DNA of 64,000 nucleotides. Source: Asterias amurensis (taxonomy: Eukaryota > Echinodermata > Asteroidea > Forcipulatida > Asteriidae). This document shows, in pieces, positions 1-12,421 of the stretch (its first letter is position 1; each line of letters opens with the position of its first letter). The stretch spans positions 24,479,044 through 24,543,043 of the forward strand of contig NC_092652.1 in assembly GCF_032118995.1 (NCBI RefSeq), in the 5' to 3' direction. Under the pieces are notes generated by a model. It did no database searches. It saw only the letters and a program-made list of their open reading frames with translations, and had not been told where the DNA came from. Position numbers and translations under genes: made by a program.

Positions 1-34
1 CTTGTTTTGCTTCTTTTTTGTTTACAATTTTTTT

Positions 35-141
35 TAAGGTATGAATTCATCCGGTAGTTTTTGATTGACCATTTCACAAAAACTATGAATGAACTATAAC
101 ATAAATATATACATAAAACTACCGGATGAATTCATACCTTA
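35..141. mobile_element. Short palindromic element, TTAA ends
   Basis: Perfect 27-bp inverted repeats (TAAGGTATGAATTCATCCGG at the left) at 35-61 and 115-141, with TTAA overlapping both outer ends. Confidence 0.75.
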
Positions 142-444
142 ATATCAGGGATATCCTACGATGCGGTCGTGGGGATGTTGGCAATCTCAGAAAGACAGAT
201 TTAGATTTGGGTTTAGATTTGAAGTGGCTTGAAGAATACGGAATAGTAGTTTCAATATTTAAAGAGGGGACCATAGTAAGGGGCGATCGAACGGGGAATG
301 GGAGGTGCTTGGCCTCCATGGTGCGGGCAGTTGGCTAAACCGGACTTCCGGATGATATTTGGTTCTGTTTTCTCAGTTCTGGGCTCTAATTGAGCTTACA
401 TGTCACCGAGAGGTGGTTGGGTTTATGAGAAGTGTTGAAGCCGT

Positions 445-555
445 GTCCAGAAGCGGCTGCGGAGAACACGGCTATGGCTAATGGTGGTAGCGACAACGTT
501 GAAGAATAGGACTTGTGTTCCGGTTGTAGCCACTGCTGAAGCCACTATTACATTC
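445..555. mobile_element. Inverted-repeat element related to 55866-55998
   Basis: GCGGCTGCGG, ACGGCTATGGCTAA, TTGAAGAATAGGAC and GGTTGTAGCC occur in the same order as in 55866-55998; more diverged. Confidence 0.5.
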
Positions 556-589
556 TTTTTCTTCTTCATTCTTCTTCCTCACACCGGGT

Positions 590-705
590 GAACCCCTTCT
601 CTTAGCGACAAGTGTGTAGGTGCATCCCCAACTGGGATTGTTTGTACATTTTTGTAACAACACACGGGACCTACAGTTTTACGTCCCACCCGAAGGACGC
701 AAGCT
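590..705 (-). mobile_element. SINE fragment (body part of the 5445 family)
   Basis: Shares CTTCTCTTAGCGA and CCCGAAGGACGCAAGC-type blocks with 5630-5720. Confidence 0.55.
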
Positions 706-3700
706 AGCATTTGTGAGATTATAACAAATTTATCAACTTATAATCCGTCAAAATTACTGCAGACTGCCGAAATGATTGTGTAGTCTTCAACATACACAAC
801 TTAATCACAGGCCTAAAATATTGCATCGCGGCGAGTGCCGTTTAACAATTTGTTCGTATCCCACAATGGGTATTACTATAATTCATTCAATACACAAGTA
901 ACTTGATTTCAACAGCGTGCATTAATTAAAAAATGTTTGTGTCATTTTTACGAAATATAACTTAATTATACTTGAGGGAAAATGTTGCAGTGTATTTTCA
1001 AGACCGCTAGAAGAGAAATACAACTACAGATCATTATCGCACCAATAAAATCCCAAATGAATAAAGTGTTGCGTAAAGTCGACCATTCAATTTAAACTGT
1101 TGATGAAAACTGACTGGTCACCGCATTACCGTTGGATCTAAACCTTCACACGAAAAATAGCTCCGTAATTAAACAATCTAAAAATGTGTTACCAACACGA
1201 TCCCTGCGTACCCAAGCTCCCTCCCTCATCATTGACCAAAGGACCAGTATATTAGCTACTAATGAATTGACAATAACCAATCGATGGGGTTGCTGCAGGG
1301 AAAAACTCGCTCTTGGCGTCAAATAAGATGGAGATAAGGGGGGGGGGGGTAGTAGCGTCATCACCGGAAGAAGGAAAAACTACGTCATCATACGGCCTGC
1401 CTGAGCGTGGGACTCGTTCTTTGGCTAAAGAGCCCCCTACGTCATCGTGTATGTGAAGAAATGCCTATAATCGCGCCCACCAAAACAATAGTTATATGTG
1501 GACGCCAGATTACTTGGTCTTTTTAATTGAGGTGCATTGCGGTTTTCGGATCTATGACAGGAAAGGAGTACTGTATTCAGTGCAGGACCACTGCTAATGT
1601 GTCACAGTTTTGCACCCTGTATGACGTGTGTACAACCTGACAGAATTTTGACGACATAAACGCACAACCGTAAGAACCATCTGCAAAGTGTAGCTTTGTT
1701 CTCATCAGTACAGGCCGCCTCTTCCGGTGGTAATTATATACAGGTAAGCTGTGCATTAAAGTTAAACAAATAGATTAATTTTGTCTCTATAAAAATCTCT
1801 CTAGTTATAGCTCCTTAAAGAAAATAGTTTCGAAGAATGCATTATAGCGAGTTTGAATTGCGACATAATGAACTGAGTTGTATGACGACATAAACGCGGG
1901 AACGAGAGTGTAAACCGTACGGTTATAAAGCCGGTGCAGCCACTGCGACTGAACAGTGTACTATTACCATTTGGATTGGAACCAGTTGAAGCCGTCTGTG
2001 TGTGCAACGCTGCATAGGAACCACAAAGGTAAGACAATTTTCACATCGAAAGATATCGCTTCGCATATTTTCATTTCACGGAAAATTATATATTTTGTTT
2101 TGTCATCTACAAGCACAAAAAAATTGCAGTCTATTAGTTTTGATTGATTTTCAATACTTGTGTAAGGTATGCCTTCTGTAAAAGTGGTACAGTGGAGAAG
2201 TGTCCCCGTTAAACGGGGATGGATGACAAGTTGTTGGAAAACTGTTGAGTCCTTGTTACTTCGATATGCTTCAAACCTGTACTTTTTAACCGTCTCCGTG
2301 TAGCGGCCAAGTGAAAAAACAAAATCATATTTGCGATGCATTCCTTTGCTGAATGAATATTTAGGCATTTCCCTTCAAACAACGCTAAAAGCATTAGCTT
2401 AATAATATTTTTCCGACTTTCAAAAAAATAAAATATTAACCACAATCATTTTTTAGTAATCGTTGAGAGTATTAAGTATAGCTTCTGAGTGTTTTTCATT
2501 CGACATTTTAACGAATCGATTTCGTTACGTAGGCCTTTATGCCAAGTTGTTGGTTATTTATATTACTTGTATTCAACGAGGATATATGTGTTTTGTTTAA
2601 TTGTTTGTTTGTTTGGTTTTTGTTTTTCCATTTTTTCCTTTGTTTTCTTTGTATTTTCAAGTTTTGTTTTCTTCTATTTTGTGAAAAATATCGGCAATGC
2701 GATGACATGAGTATGAGTAATTACAGGATCGTCAAATGCATATATAGAATTTAGAGTATTCCTTTTCACTCTACAATTTGTATTGAATGATCGATAACTA
2801 ACATGGGACTCATTAAATGTGATGTTAAGACAAAGCGACAACCACTGTAAACGATTACTGTCACGTTCAATGGTGCGGTTCGAAGCCATTACTCACCAAG
2901 AACACCAATGTCCGAAAAACGTTAATTAATAAAGTGACCTGGCTAAGGTTTACAGATAAAGCGAGTATTAGTTTCAAAAATTTAAACTTTAAGAGCGAAT
3001 CTTAATGAATGCTTGATTGATCCTCAGAACGCCACGCTTAGTTTTAGTTAATTTTTACCGTACTAGTTTGATACATTTTTGTTTGTTTTTAGGGGTTTTT
3101 TTTACCATTCAAAAAACAAATTTCAGAATATATTTGTGCTTTTTGTTTAGCGATTTGGGAAAATGACACGTTAATAAATGGGATCAAAGTGTTAACAATT
3201 AATCCTGAATCATCTGCGATTAAAAACAAAAGACTTAAAATTACTGCTCAATTTCACGTGAATTCATTTGGCCTACTAAAACATAACCACTATTTATTTT
3301 CTGGGTTAAGTCTGCTACTTCTTAAAGAATTGTTGCAAAATAAAGTGTGCCCCAAAGGGAACAATGGTGGAGAATAATTTATTGGCCTCGGCACAGCCTC
3401 AAATTAAATGGGAACTTTGGGTAGACACTCTGGTGTCGGCTACATGCACACAGCGATATCCAAATATGTGTTTCATATTGTTTTCAGCCGTATATTCGTA
3501 GACAGAAACACAAAATGAAGACAGCTTTTACAAATCCACTTAGCAACATTGCCGCAAAGTGCAATTGCATGTCTGGGAATACAAATCGCACTGGTACAAC
3601 GGCACTTCTTTTGCTAGTCATAAGATACCAAATGGACACCGGAACTATAATAGCAAATGTTTCTACATCTTCTTCTTCGTCTTCTTTTTTTTTTTTTTTT

Positions 3701-3709
3701 TTTTTTATT

Positions 3710-4060
3710 AAGATGCTATGTCAGATTTTTTGCCCCAAACATTAAAAAATAGTTTTTTTTGAGTGAATGGTATTTCAAAGAGTATCACCCGCTCTAACGA
3801 AAACAAGTTTAACTTCTACTTTTAATGGTCAGGAACCATGACAAAAATTTAAAAACCTTTCTTATAAAACACTTAAGAATTGGTCACGTGATATATTGTC
3901 GGGATCCCGACAAAAACAACTAATAAATTGGCTTTTTCGAGCAATGGCTCAAATGAAAGGTTGTAACTTCCTTGACCCCCATCAAAATACCTTTTGATTT
4001 AAATTGAATTTAAATCAAAATGTTTGGGTCAAATCGGCCAAAAATCTGACATAGCATCTT
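3710..4060. mobile_element. TTAA-type MITE (AGATGCTATGTCA family), copy 1
   Basis: Terminal inverted repeats AGATGCTATGTCAGATTTTT and its complement at the right end, flanked by TTA(A). Same internal sequence as 38763-39140, including CACGTGATATATTGTCGGGA. Confidence 0.85.
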
Positions 4061-4508
4061 TAACCTACACCGAAGTGTGATAAGCACTACTTTTCCGAGT
4101 TATGTGGAAGAAAAACAACAAGAATTCACTTAAAAAGTGGTCCTAATAATGTATGTTTCCTTTCTCACAAAATGGGGTTTCTCCGGTCAAAGGATTCTTG
4201 TTTTTATCAAATCGAAACTAACTAATCAAAGAACATAGTAAAACTGTTTGTTTTACCCCAACAAAGGAAATGTTATCAACATTCTAACATTGTAAGGTGC
4301 AAAAATATGAAAACTTGGCTTCTAGCTATAAGGTAAGTTAATCAAAACTCACCTTTTTGTAAAGATAATAACCAAGATTCATTGTAATTTTACTGTAATT
4401 CAAATAACCTTTTTATAGGGAGGCGCTTAGGTATTTCATTCCTGAGTTGTGTCCACCACCTTTTGTTCTAAGTGTTTACTCAAAAATAAATGAATATTAG
4501 TTTTTGTT

Positions 4509-4876
4509 AAAGCAATCGCACAACATCGGTAAATAGTATTGTCCAAAGGCCCACACATCGTGTATCACAACTTATATATAAAATAACAAACCAGTGAAAA
4601 TTTAGGCTCAATCGGTCATCAGAGTCGGAACAAAATAACGGGAAAACCCACCCTTGTTTCCGCACGTTTCGTCATGACATGTGTTTAAAATAAATCCGTT
4701 ATTCTCGATATCGAGAATTGATCATTGTTTTAATGTTTTCTCAAAAAGTAAAGCATTTTATGGCATAATATTTCAAGGGAAGTCTTTCACCATTACCTTC
4801 TGTAAACCCTGTAAGTTATTTGTAAATCTGTGAACTTTTAATTTTTTTCTGTTCAGAAAGTGTCCAATGGCTTTAA
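4509..4876. mobile_element. TTAA-type MITE, AGCCATTGGACAC family (B), copy 1
   Basis: Left end decayed (AAGCAATCGCACAACATCGG), right end GTGTCCAATGGCTTTAAA-like and intact. Internal CACCATTACCTTCTGTAAAC shared with 56024-56355. Confidence 0.75.
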
Positions 4877-5444
4877 AGCCAAGGTATATTATCACAATGC
4901 TATTTCGAACCAAACGGTCAATCTCAATTCTACACTGAGTTACTTTATTTTTAACTTTATGCGATTTTAAGTGGCTCTTGTGTGTAGGTGATGTTTTGTC
5001 CGTTCTTTTTCTCTAAACTTTTCCAATTTCTAAAATTTCTAATAAATCACACAGGCATTCTTAATGAGATTCGACGTGAGCAATATGGGGTAAAAAGGGC
5101 GGTTTCCCCGTCCAGGATACCGGAACCAGACGACAGTTTCCTTGGCTGAGGGATACTGTTTCTAATTAGAACACAGTAATTATGTTCGGTTGATAAAATA
5201 GGCTGGCCAAGTCGCATAACATGAGGCTTTATAAAGAACAAGTAATTACCATCGCTGTTTCATATGGCATGTGTGCTTAGTTTTTGAAAGGGCACCAAGG
5301 CATTTTCCCCTTTGTTAGGGGTGCCCTATTATAGGAATTTGAAAGTTTCTCTCAGCATTTCAAGGGCACTCATTGCAATCGCCTTCGTTGCCTTAGTTAC
5401 GAATCAGGCCTGGGATCGGAAAGTAGAAACCCATCAAAGGAATT

Positions 5445-5850
5445 ATAGTCTTATATAGCGCACCACGTATATCTACCAATAAGGTACTCAAGGCGCTTAA
5501 ACAGACAGAAACATTCTGAGACAAGTTGTGGAATTTTTTTAATAAGAGAAAAAACCATTATGTAGCACCTTTCGAGGTGCTGCGGCGCATGCAACAGCCC
5601 GGCTGCCAGACACAAAAAGGGCAAACCCACTTCTCTTAGCGATGGTAACTCAAGATAATTTGTACGTGCATTACACAAAGCACGGCACCTATGGCCTTAT
5701 GTTCCATCCGAAGGACGAAGCATTATGGTAAGTGTCTTGCTTAAGGACATGAGTGTCACAACCGGGACTCGAACCCACACTCTGCTAATCATAAACTCTA
5801 GAGTTTGAGTCCGGTGCTCTTAACTGCTCGGGTCAGGACACGCAAATGTT
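5445..5850 (-). mobile_element. tRNA-derived SINE with GCGCTATATAAG tail
   Basis: On the minus strand: B box GGGTTCGAGTCCCGG, then CTTCGTCCTTCGGATGG, a long body, and a 3' tail with GCGCCTTGAGTACCTTATTG followed by GCGCTATATAAGAC. The tail is of the kind borrowed from a LINE 3' end. Confidence 0.8.
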
Positions 5851-6209
5851 GCCCACATTACAAATCGATGACCCTTTTGCAAAAGTGAACATCTACGCCT
5901 TTAATGTTGACCAGCGCTCTTTGTAATTAGTGCACGAGCATTTATATTTATGGGCAAAGGCCTTTTTGTACGCCACACCGTGTCTCGAACACGGTTTAAC
6001 AAAGCAAGCACTTCATGAAGGATTCATAACTCATGCAAAGTACACTCTGGTGCAACGTGTGTTGTATAATATGAATGGATTCTGCAGCATTGACACACTG
6101 TCGGCAATTAACTGCAATTTATGTAACAACAGAAATAACAATCAATTTTGCGAACTTACTGAAAACTAAAAGTGCAGTCACGAAAAGCTTCACTTCCGTT
6201 CTGCTTCAA

Positions 6210-6338
6210 TTAAACCCGGTTCATACTTCCTGTAAATGCATCGGGCGAAGGGAATTTTCTTGCGTCATAATTGGGGGAAAAACAGCGCTTACGGATTAGT
6301 GGCTTCGCATTTTAAAGGAATTATGAACCGGGCTTTAA
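6210..6338. mobile_element. TTAA-type MITE, CCCGGTTCATACTTCC family, copy 1
   Basis: TTAA at both ends; inverted ends ACCCGGTTCATACTTCC and ATGAACCGGGCT. Immediately followed by another palindromic element sharing the TTAA. Confidence 0.8.
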
Positions 6339-6515
6339 GGCCCTGTCACACAGGCCCCGATAACGAGAACGAAAACGAGAACGATAACAATGCACGCTCG
6401 CGATTGGTTGAATTGCTCCATGCAGAATACGCCCACGCTCATTCAACCAATCGAGGGCGTGCATTTTTATCGTTATCGTTTTCGTTCTCGTTATCGGGGC
6501 CTGTGTGACCGGGCC
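6339..6515. mobile_element. Palindromic MITE, GGCCCTGTCACACAGG ends
   Basis: Arms GGCCCCGATAACGAGAACGA and the complementary TCGTTCTCGTTATCGGGGCC, with a second paired block (CACGCTCGCGATTGGTTGAA / TTCAACCAATCGAGGGCGTG). Could fold into a long hairpin. Confidence 0.85.
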
Positions 6516-8433
6516 TAGCCTTTTACCATGAAGTATGCTTAATTATTAGAAAAATATTGAGCAATATTATCTGCTAAAATTAAGCAGCTCTATGAAAATG
6601 GGCCTATGGTGGCATGACGCGTACGCATTTGTTGCGTGTCTGACTAGCGTACAACTCTTTGACGTTTTGCCAATTGTAGCAGCAAAAATTTGCTAAGGTG
6701 CAAGCGTGTTTCACAGGTTAGCAGAAAAATTGGGCGACCACATTGCGCATTTCCCATGGATTTGCACTGTGACGTCATTTATTTTCGTGCAGTAAGCACC
6801 GGAAGGTTAGCATGCCTTTTCGTGTGCCTACGGTTAGAAGCGCTATGAAATAGAAATTGCACAGTAAGCACAAAATCGGCTGCTAAGCAGCGCTATGAAA
6901 TTGGGCCAGAAGTGTTTGTGCACATACGTAAATATGATTAGCATATTTCATAGGAAGGGCTAATAACTGTTGACTGGTAAAACAATGTATAATTGGTAAC
7001 ACTTTGAGAATAAAAAACGAAAAGGTCCAAAAACAATACTTTGTGGCTTTAAAGTCCGGATCCAAATTGTCCTTGGCGAAGTATTAGGAGCTAGCCCATG
7101 GTATTATCACTGCACGCAGCTGACACAAAGGCGCGGATGCACTTACAATTTAAACAGAGAATCAAATCAACACTGTGCTAAGTCTTTTGCCAACTCAAAC
7201 GAGAACAATTTTAGCCTGTAAACCGTTGATTATATGAATATTGCTTGTAACCGAGACTACACTGGTGCTTAGGCATTCAGTCATCACGGAGTCAACCGTA
7301 AAAATCAGCGTCAATTTACTGTCAATGAACGTCAACATGTTCCATCCTTCCCCACCAAATTCGAGAGAGGAAACTGCGTCATCTGATGGGCTAATTTCCA
7401 CGAGAGACGTACGACTCGTCGTGTAACTGTAGCTCTTGTACTATATGGGGTGCCGACCCTTCACGATTATCCTAACAGCATTCCCAAAATACACGTTGAC
7501 TCTAAACCCCGGCAGTGCAATAAAAGCCCCACAACCGGTGTTTCTTACCAATTAAAACTGCTCCCATCCATTTGAATGTTTTAAAACCTTTAAGAGAGTA
7601 ACATGATTAAGTCCAAGCCTTCACGGGGGATTTAGCCCGGCCATTTTTTTTTTCACTATGGTTGCCCTATGAAAAGGATCACGCGAGCCCACAGTGCAAA
7701 TTGGTATCACGTTATAACGGTTATGTTGGATGGCTGAGTGTAGCGTTACACTGTCCCCTTCTTTTACTACACCATTCGTGTACTCATACAGCATTTTATA
7801 TAAGGATAAGATTACTGTTCATGTAGAAAGTAAAAAACTTATTAAGTGAACTGCGTCAAATGCAAGAGACTTGACCGTGTTTAACCCTACCTATCGCCAT
7901 ATGAAAAACAATAACAGTAACTTCACTCAATTTCCTACGGAAATTGGTGCTAGGTTTACGTTCACAAGAAACTGTGCCAGCGTGGTGTAACTTAGTTTCG
8001 CTCTCCTAGCAGTCAAAGCATGGATTCATTCACTGCTGGACCGCCACTAGGTCTGCTGCCTCTACTCTTTTAATTAAGCAATTCAACAACAAATTTCCGT
8101 TTCTCTGACTTGCAGCGAAATTGTTGGGGGACTCTCTTGCTCTGGTGTTGGGTTTGTCATTTCAACTTAAAGTTGTTCCGACCTGTGGAGACGAGTTGAG
8201 TACACTGTTCCAAACGTAGATACATCTGGGGAAAAGCACAAGTTTTAGAACATGTGTTTTTCTCAGAATGTATACTTTTTCAAATTATCATGTTTTTTTT
8301 TTTTAACCAGTCCTCGTCAGTTTCTTTGTTCAGTTGATTTTCAAATCAAGATTGGTAACCAAAAGCAGCTTTAGAACATGTGAGTCTTGCGCGTATAATT
8401 GGAACATTCACGGGTACCACTTTAAGCCCCCAT

Positions 8434-8595
8434 CTAGTCTTGGTGCAAGACGTTTCTCGTTTTTCCTTTCTCGCGGGGCTGTGAGTGGGCCAAGTCAGGT
8501 GAGTGATATACAGGCGATACGGGCGCTGTTGGTGAGTTTGGGTTGGCCGCGCTGTGCGTGAAAGGAAAACGAGAAACGTCTTGCAACAAGACTAG
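8434..8595. mobile_element. Palindromic MITE, CTAGTCTTGTTGCAAGACG ends
   Basis: 36-bp inverted repeats (CTAGTCTTGGTGCAAGACGT at left, complement at right) around a GC-rich core. Confidence 0.85.
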
Positions 8596-8620
8596 CCCCA
8601 TCACGTACACATTGCTTTAA

Positions 8621-8939
8621 ATTACTCAAATATAACATAACAACTTTCTTGGTAACGAGCAATGATATTATAAAACATTGTGGGAAACGGCTATTATGTA
8701 GTTTTTGAAATAGCGCTCACTCAAATACCTAAAGACTTCAGCTGAAGCCTTTTATTATGCATCTGTAAAACACACAAAGTAATGCAACAAGGGTATTTTC
8801 TTTATATTTCTCTTGGAAATTCGATGACCAATTGAGTCCAATGTTCACAGATTTTTATTTTATGTATATGTTGAGAAAGACCAAGTGAGAATACTTGTCT
8901 TTGACAATTACCAAACGTATCATGTGCCTTTAATGCGGA
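8621..8939. mobile_element. Family A MITE (AGGCAGTGGACAC), degenerate copy
   Basis: Has the internal AAAACATTGTGGGAAACGGC and GTCTTTGACAATTACCAAA blocks and the right TTAA (GTGCCTTTAATG). About 15-20% diverged by eye, so old. Confidence 0.7.
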
Positions 8940-9036
8940 AATGAAAACAAAACCGAACACTTAAACGATCCAACATTCGAATGTTAGTGTTATTTATCAT
9001 CTCCATTAACTGTTTTAAAGGATATTCGGCAATTAA

Positions 9037-9506
9037 AGGTAGTTACTCAAAGTAAATGCCATGGAAACTTACTTAAATAATGAGCAATGGAGAGCTGTTG
9101 ATAGTATAAAACATTGTGAGAAACGACTCCCCCTAAAGTAACGTAGCTTAAAGAAAGAGGTATTTTTCACTCAAATTATTAACACAATGGTGTTTTTTCC
9201 CTTCATGATTTTCTTGCAACTTCGATTACCAATCGAGTCAAAATTTTCACAGATTTGTTATTTTATGCATAATAATGGGATACGCCAAGTGCGAATACTG
9301 GTCTTTGACAATTACCAAAGGTGTCCAGCCGGCGATTTCACCAAACTCTTCCTAACTTAGGATTAACCTTAGGACTTGGTACGAGTTAAGTTATGTATCC
9401 ATAAACGTTGGGACGCATTGAACCCATCCTAAGAAAGGACGAATTACTCGTCCTAAACTCGAGATAGGTTTAATCCTAGCGTTTCGTGAATTCGGCTGCG
9501 GTGCCT
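9037..9506. mobile_element. Family A MITE carrying a family D palindrome (composite copy 1)
   Basis: TTAA before 9037 and at 9507. The family A right end is split: GTGTCCAG, then element D (9329-9500), then GTGCCT. See the composite at 11873. Confidence 0.75.
9329..9500. mobile_element. Family D palindromic MITE inside family A
   Basis: Ends GGCGATTTCACCAAACTC and GCGTTTCGTGAATTCGGC; inside are repeated CCTAACTTAGGATTAA-type half-palindromes. Confidence 0.75.
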
Positions 9507-9849
9507 TTAAGCATAAGTAACTCCCTTGCTCTTGTGCATGTACAATATTTATCCGCGTTGGTGTTAAGCTCTATTACTGGAAACTGGTGAAGCTATTAAC
9601 GGGACTAAAAACCAGGCTCTTAGCTTGGTCGACGCAATGGGACTTCGTCTAAATACCACTTTCGACGAGCTGCCGGAAACTGGGCTCAACGAGACGGGCG
9701 TTAGAAAACATTCCTTAATTGACAAGCTCGGTCTCGTGATGTTTTCTTGAACGGAGTGACATGTCTCTGGTAGGAGATTGTTGATTACAAAAGTTTTATT
9801 TGTATGCTCCAGTTGAACCGCGAAAACAGCCTGGGTCTAGCTGTGGTCA

Positions 9850-9994
9850 GGGGCGGATTTCACAAAGAGCTGTGCTCCTGTACTGCAAATCAATCGTAGT
9901 TGCCAAGTAAAGTGTGATGTCACAATGCAAATCACTAAGGTGATATTGACAATTTGTCTTGCGATGAATTTTATTGCTTTGTGAAATAGGCCCC
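9850..9994. mobile_element. Palindromic MITE with GGGGYGGATTTCACAAAG ends
   Basis: Left GGGGCGGATTTCACAAAG pairs with right CTTTGTGAAATAGGCCCC. Same termini as 42309-42476 and 32438-32650. Confidence 0.7.
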
Positions 9995-11872
9995 TGTTAT
10001 TTAATGTTGCATCATTACAGTCAAACATTGTTAAATTAATGAGAAATGTTACCACCACAGCTAATTACTTTCTGCCAAACCGCGACAGTAACGTTTTGCG
10101 CGCTCTTTTTCTAACCAAACAACATGGACTTATCTAACTCGTGCGAAAACATGTTCAAGTGACAGTTATAATGAAGACATTGTCCCTCTGGTGTTGCTGC
10201 AGTGCTGAGTTTAACTTGACTTACGAAAATGATATTCCTCAGTGGATGTAGAAGGTTGTTTGACCCGGATGATAGTATTGTTGCCGAACATGGAGGTGCA
10301 AGCTTGTTTTCTATTTGCTAAACTTACATGGCTTTTAGTATGTTCACCCTACATGTATGTCACTTTGGCTAACAAATCCTCCGCACCCCTTTGTTTTTGC
10401 CACTGAGGAACCTTCCCCTAATGAACTTTTGTTCGACATTTAAAGGAAAGATACTGACAGCTGACAAAATAGTCGCAGAAAGTGTTCTTAGTGATTTTAA
10501 GACTTTCAGACAAAGTTTTTTTTTTTTTTTTTTTTTTTTCGAATGTCACTTTTTTTCAGAGGGAAATGTTTTACAACAAAAAAATCGGTTCATAGAAAGT
10601 ATGAATATCATAACCAGTAAGGTTTCATACTAATGTTAAACGACAATGTTTCTTATCCTAACCCCAATCACATTTAAATTAACCACAAATCTAGGATGAA
10701 TGTGAATAAAAACTCATTCTAAAGTAAGGCCTACATACAGGGTTGGGTCACATTTAAATTAACCACAAATCTAGGATGAATGTGAATAAAAACCTCATTC
10801 TAAAGGCCTACATACAGGGTTGGGTCTACATTTAGGTTTGGGCTACGGTTCGGGTACATTAACACACGGGCTACAATTGGGAGGTATGTTGAACAACACA
10901 TTTGATTTTCGAATTTACATCACTTTAAGTTTCTGGTAAAGAACTAAGTCAGAATGGTCCAATGTGTTTTATGAATTTGACCGGTAGCCAAACACCTGCA
11001 AATTTCATGACGAGAGTATGATGACGTAATTAATTCGGGGGTCGTTACATTAAAAACTAAAAACAAAACGTGGTTTTCAACACGCCATTATTCAATAAAC
11101 TAACTAACAGCAAAATGAGAGTAAATTTAATTCACTTTCACTGTTTTTAATGTCATTTAAAGATGTGCCTTCCTGTTCATTGTTTCTTGATAGAAATGTG
11201 TACAAATAATGACGGACTGTGATTTTTGTGTTGATATTTGTTGTTATTATTATAATTGGTAAATTATCTGTAATTCAACTTCATTATTGCAACGTCGTCT
11301 AAAGGCAGATTGTTTCTTAATGGAGATGAACAAAAACTAAATATGGACTGTGTTTTTTGTTTTCCTGTATCTTTATTGCCAATCCACTTCATCCGAACCT
11401 GACATCTTTGCATAGCACTCTCTCTTCCTTTAAAGTTTAAATGAACACAGCGTAAAACAAGCACTGTGTACCCATCCTGTAATTACCACAGGATTACTGG
11501 CGGGCACCATGCTTGTTTGCGTGAACCCCTTGTTCCAAACCCACCGTTCGCTATCCTTGAGCTTCTGAACAACTTGACACAGTTTTTTTCATCTCCCCGT
11601 CTCCATCCCTTCAAGTCATCTTCGAACCATAAGAGCGAGACACTTGAGTGGCTCTATATACAGTAGTGGTTAAAAGAAAACGCCTGTAGTTCGCTCAGGC
11701 AATCAAGTGCGTGCCTGTGGGTAAGGTTGGATCGGAAGTAGTAAACCAAGCCAACAACGCGACACGCTATACGGGCACTGTCTGCAACGAGCCGTGCTAG
11801 ACCCTAGCAACAGAAGCCAATACTTAGTGACTTTTTTTTTTGTTCGAGCGCGTCTTGCTTGGCAAGTTTTAA
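9995..11872. other. No gene recognised
   Basis: AT-rich sequence with a 26-base T run at about 10517 and the 80-bp tandem duplication. Short frames on both strands show no known domain or exon-like splice context. Confidence 0.5.
10668..10824. repeat. 80-bp tandem duplication
   Basis: Two nearly identical units, each starting TCACATTTAAATTAACC and ending CATACAGGGTTGGG; the second lacks AGTA and has one extra C. Confidence 0.9.
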
Positions 11873-12418
11873 AGGCACTGCAGTCGATTTCACGAAACGC
11901 TAGGATTAGTCCTATCTCGAGTTAGGACGAGTACTAACTCGTCCTAACTTAATAGGATGGGTTCAATGCGTCCCTATATCTGTGGTTATGGAACTTAACT
12001 CTATAAAGTCGTAAGATTAATCCTAAGTTAGGAAGAGTTTGGTGAAATCGACGGCTGGACAACTTTTGGTAATTGTCAAAGACCAGTTTTCTCGCTTTGT
12101 GAATCCGAACATATGCATTAAATAACAAATCTGTGTAAATGTTACTCAATTGGTCATCGACGTTGCGAGACTAATGAAAGAAAATACATTTTTATTGAAC
12201 AAATTTGTGTGCTTTCAGATGCTTAAAAGGCTTCAGGCCTGAAAAGTCTTTTAATATATCAGTGAGAAATTGCCTCTTTCTCAAAAACTACGTTACTTCA
12301 GAGGGAGCCGTTTCTCACAATGTTTTATACGATCACCAGCTCTCCATTGCTCGTTATACCAAATAAGTTTTTATGCTAACAATTATTTTTGAGTAATCAC
12401 CAATAGTGTCCAGTGCCT
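11873..12418. mobile_element. Family A MITE carrying a family D palindrome (composite copy 2)
   Basis: TTAA at 11869 and 12419. AGGCACTG is followed by D (11880-12056) and then CTGGACAACTTTTGGTAATT. The junctions equal those of the 9037 copy in reverse orientation. Confidence 0.8.
11880..12056. mobile_element. Family D palindromic MITE inside family A
   Basis: Ends CGATTTCACGAAACGC and GGTGAAATCG; inner CGAGTTAGGACGAGTACTAA palindromic blocks. Confidence 0.8.
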
Positions 12419-12421
12419 TTA

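Larger units (their letters stand above)
142..3709. other. No gene recognised
   Basis: Only short reading frames without family resemblance. Holds the SINE fragment at 590-705, an inverted-repeat element at 445-555 related to 55866-55998, an 11-G run near 1340 and a CTTCTT/T-run at 3668-3705. A good-looking splice donor (AAAG|GTAAGAC near 2028) follows GC-richer sequence, but no exon partner is seen. Confidence 0.5.

Noticed and set aside
1840-2028. Possible 5' exon ending at a good GTAAGA donor
   Set aside because: No convincing start codon or coding partner downstream; one donor motif is not enough.
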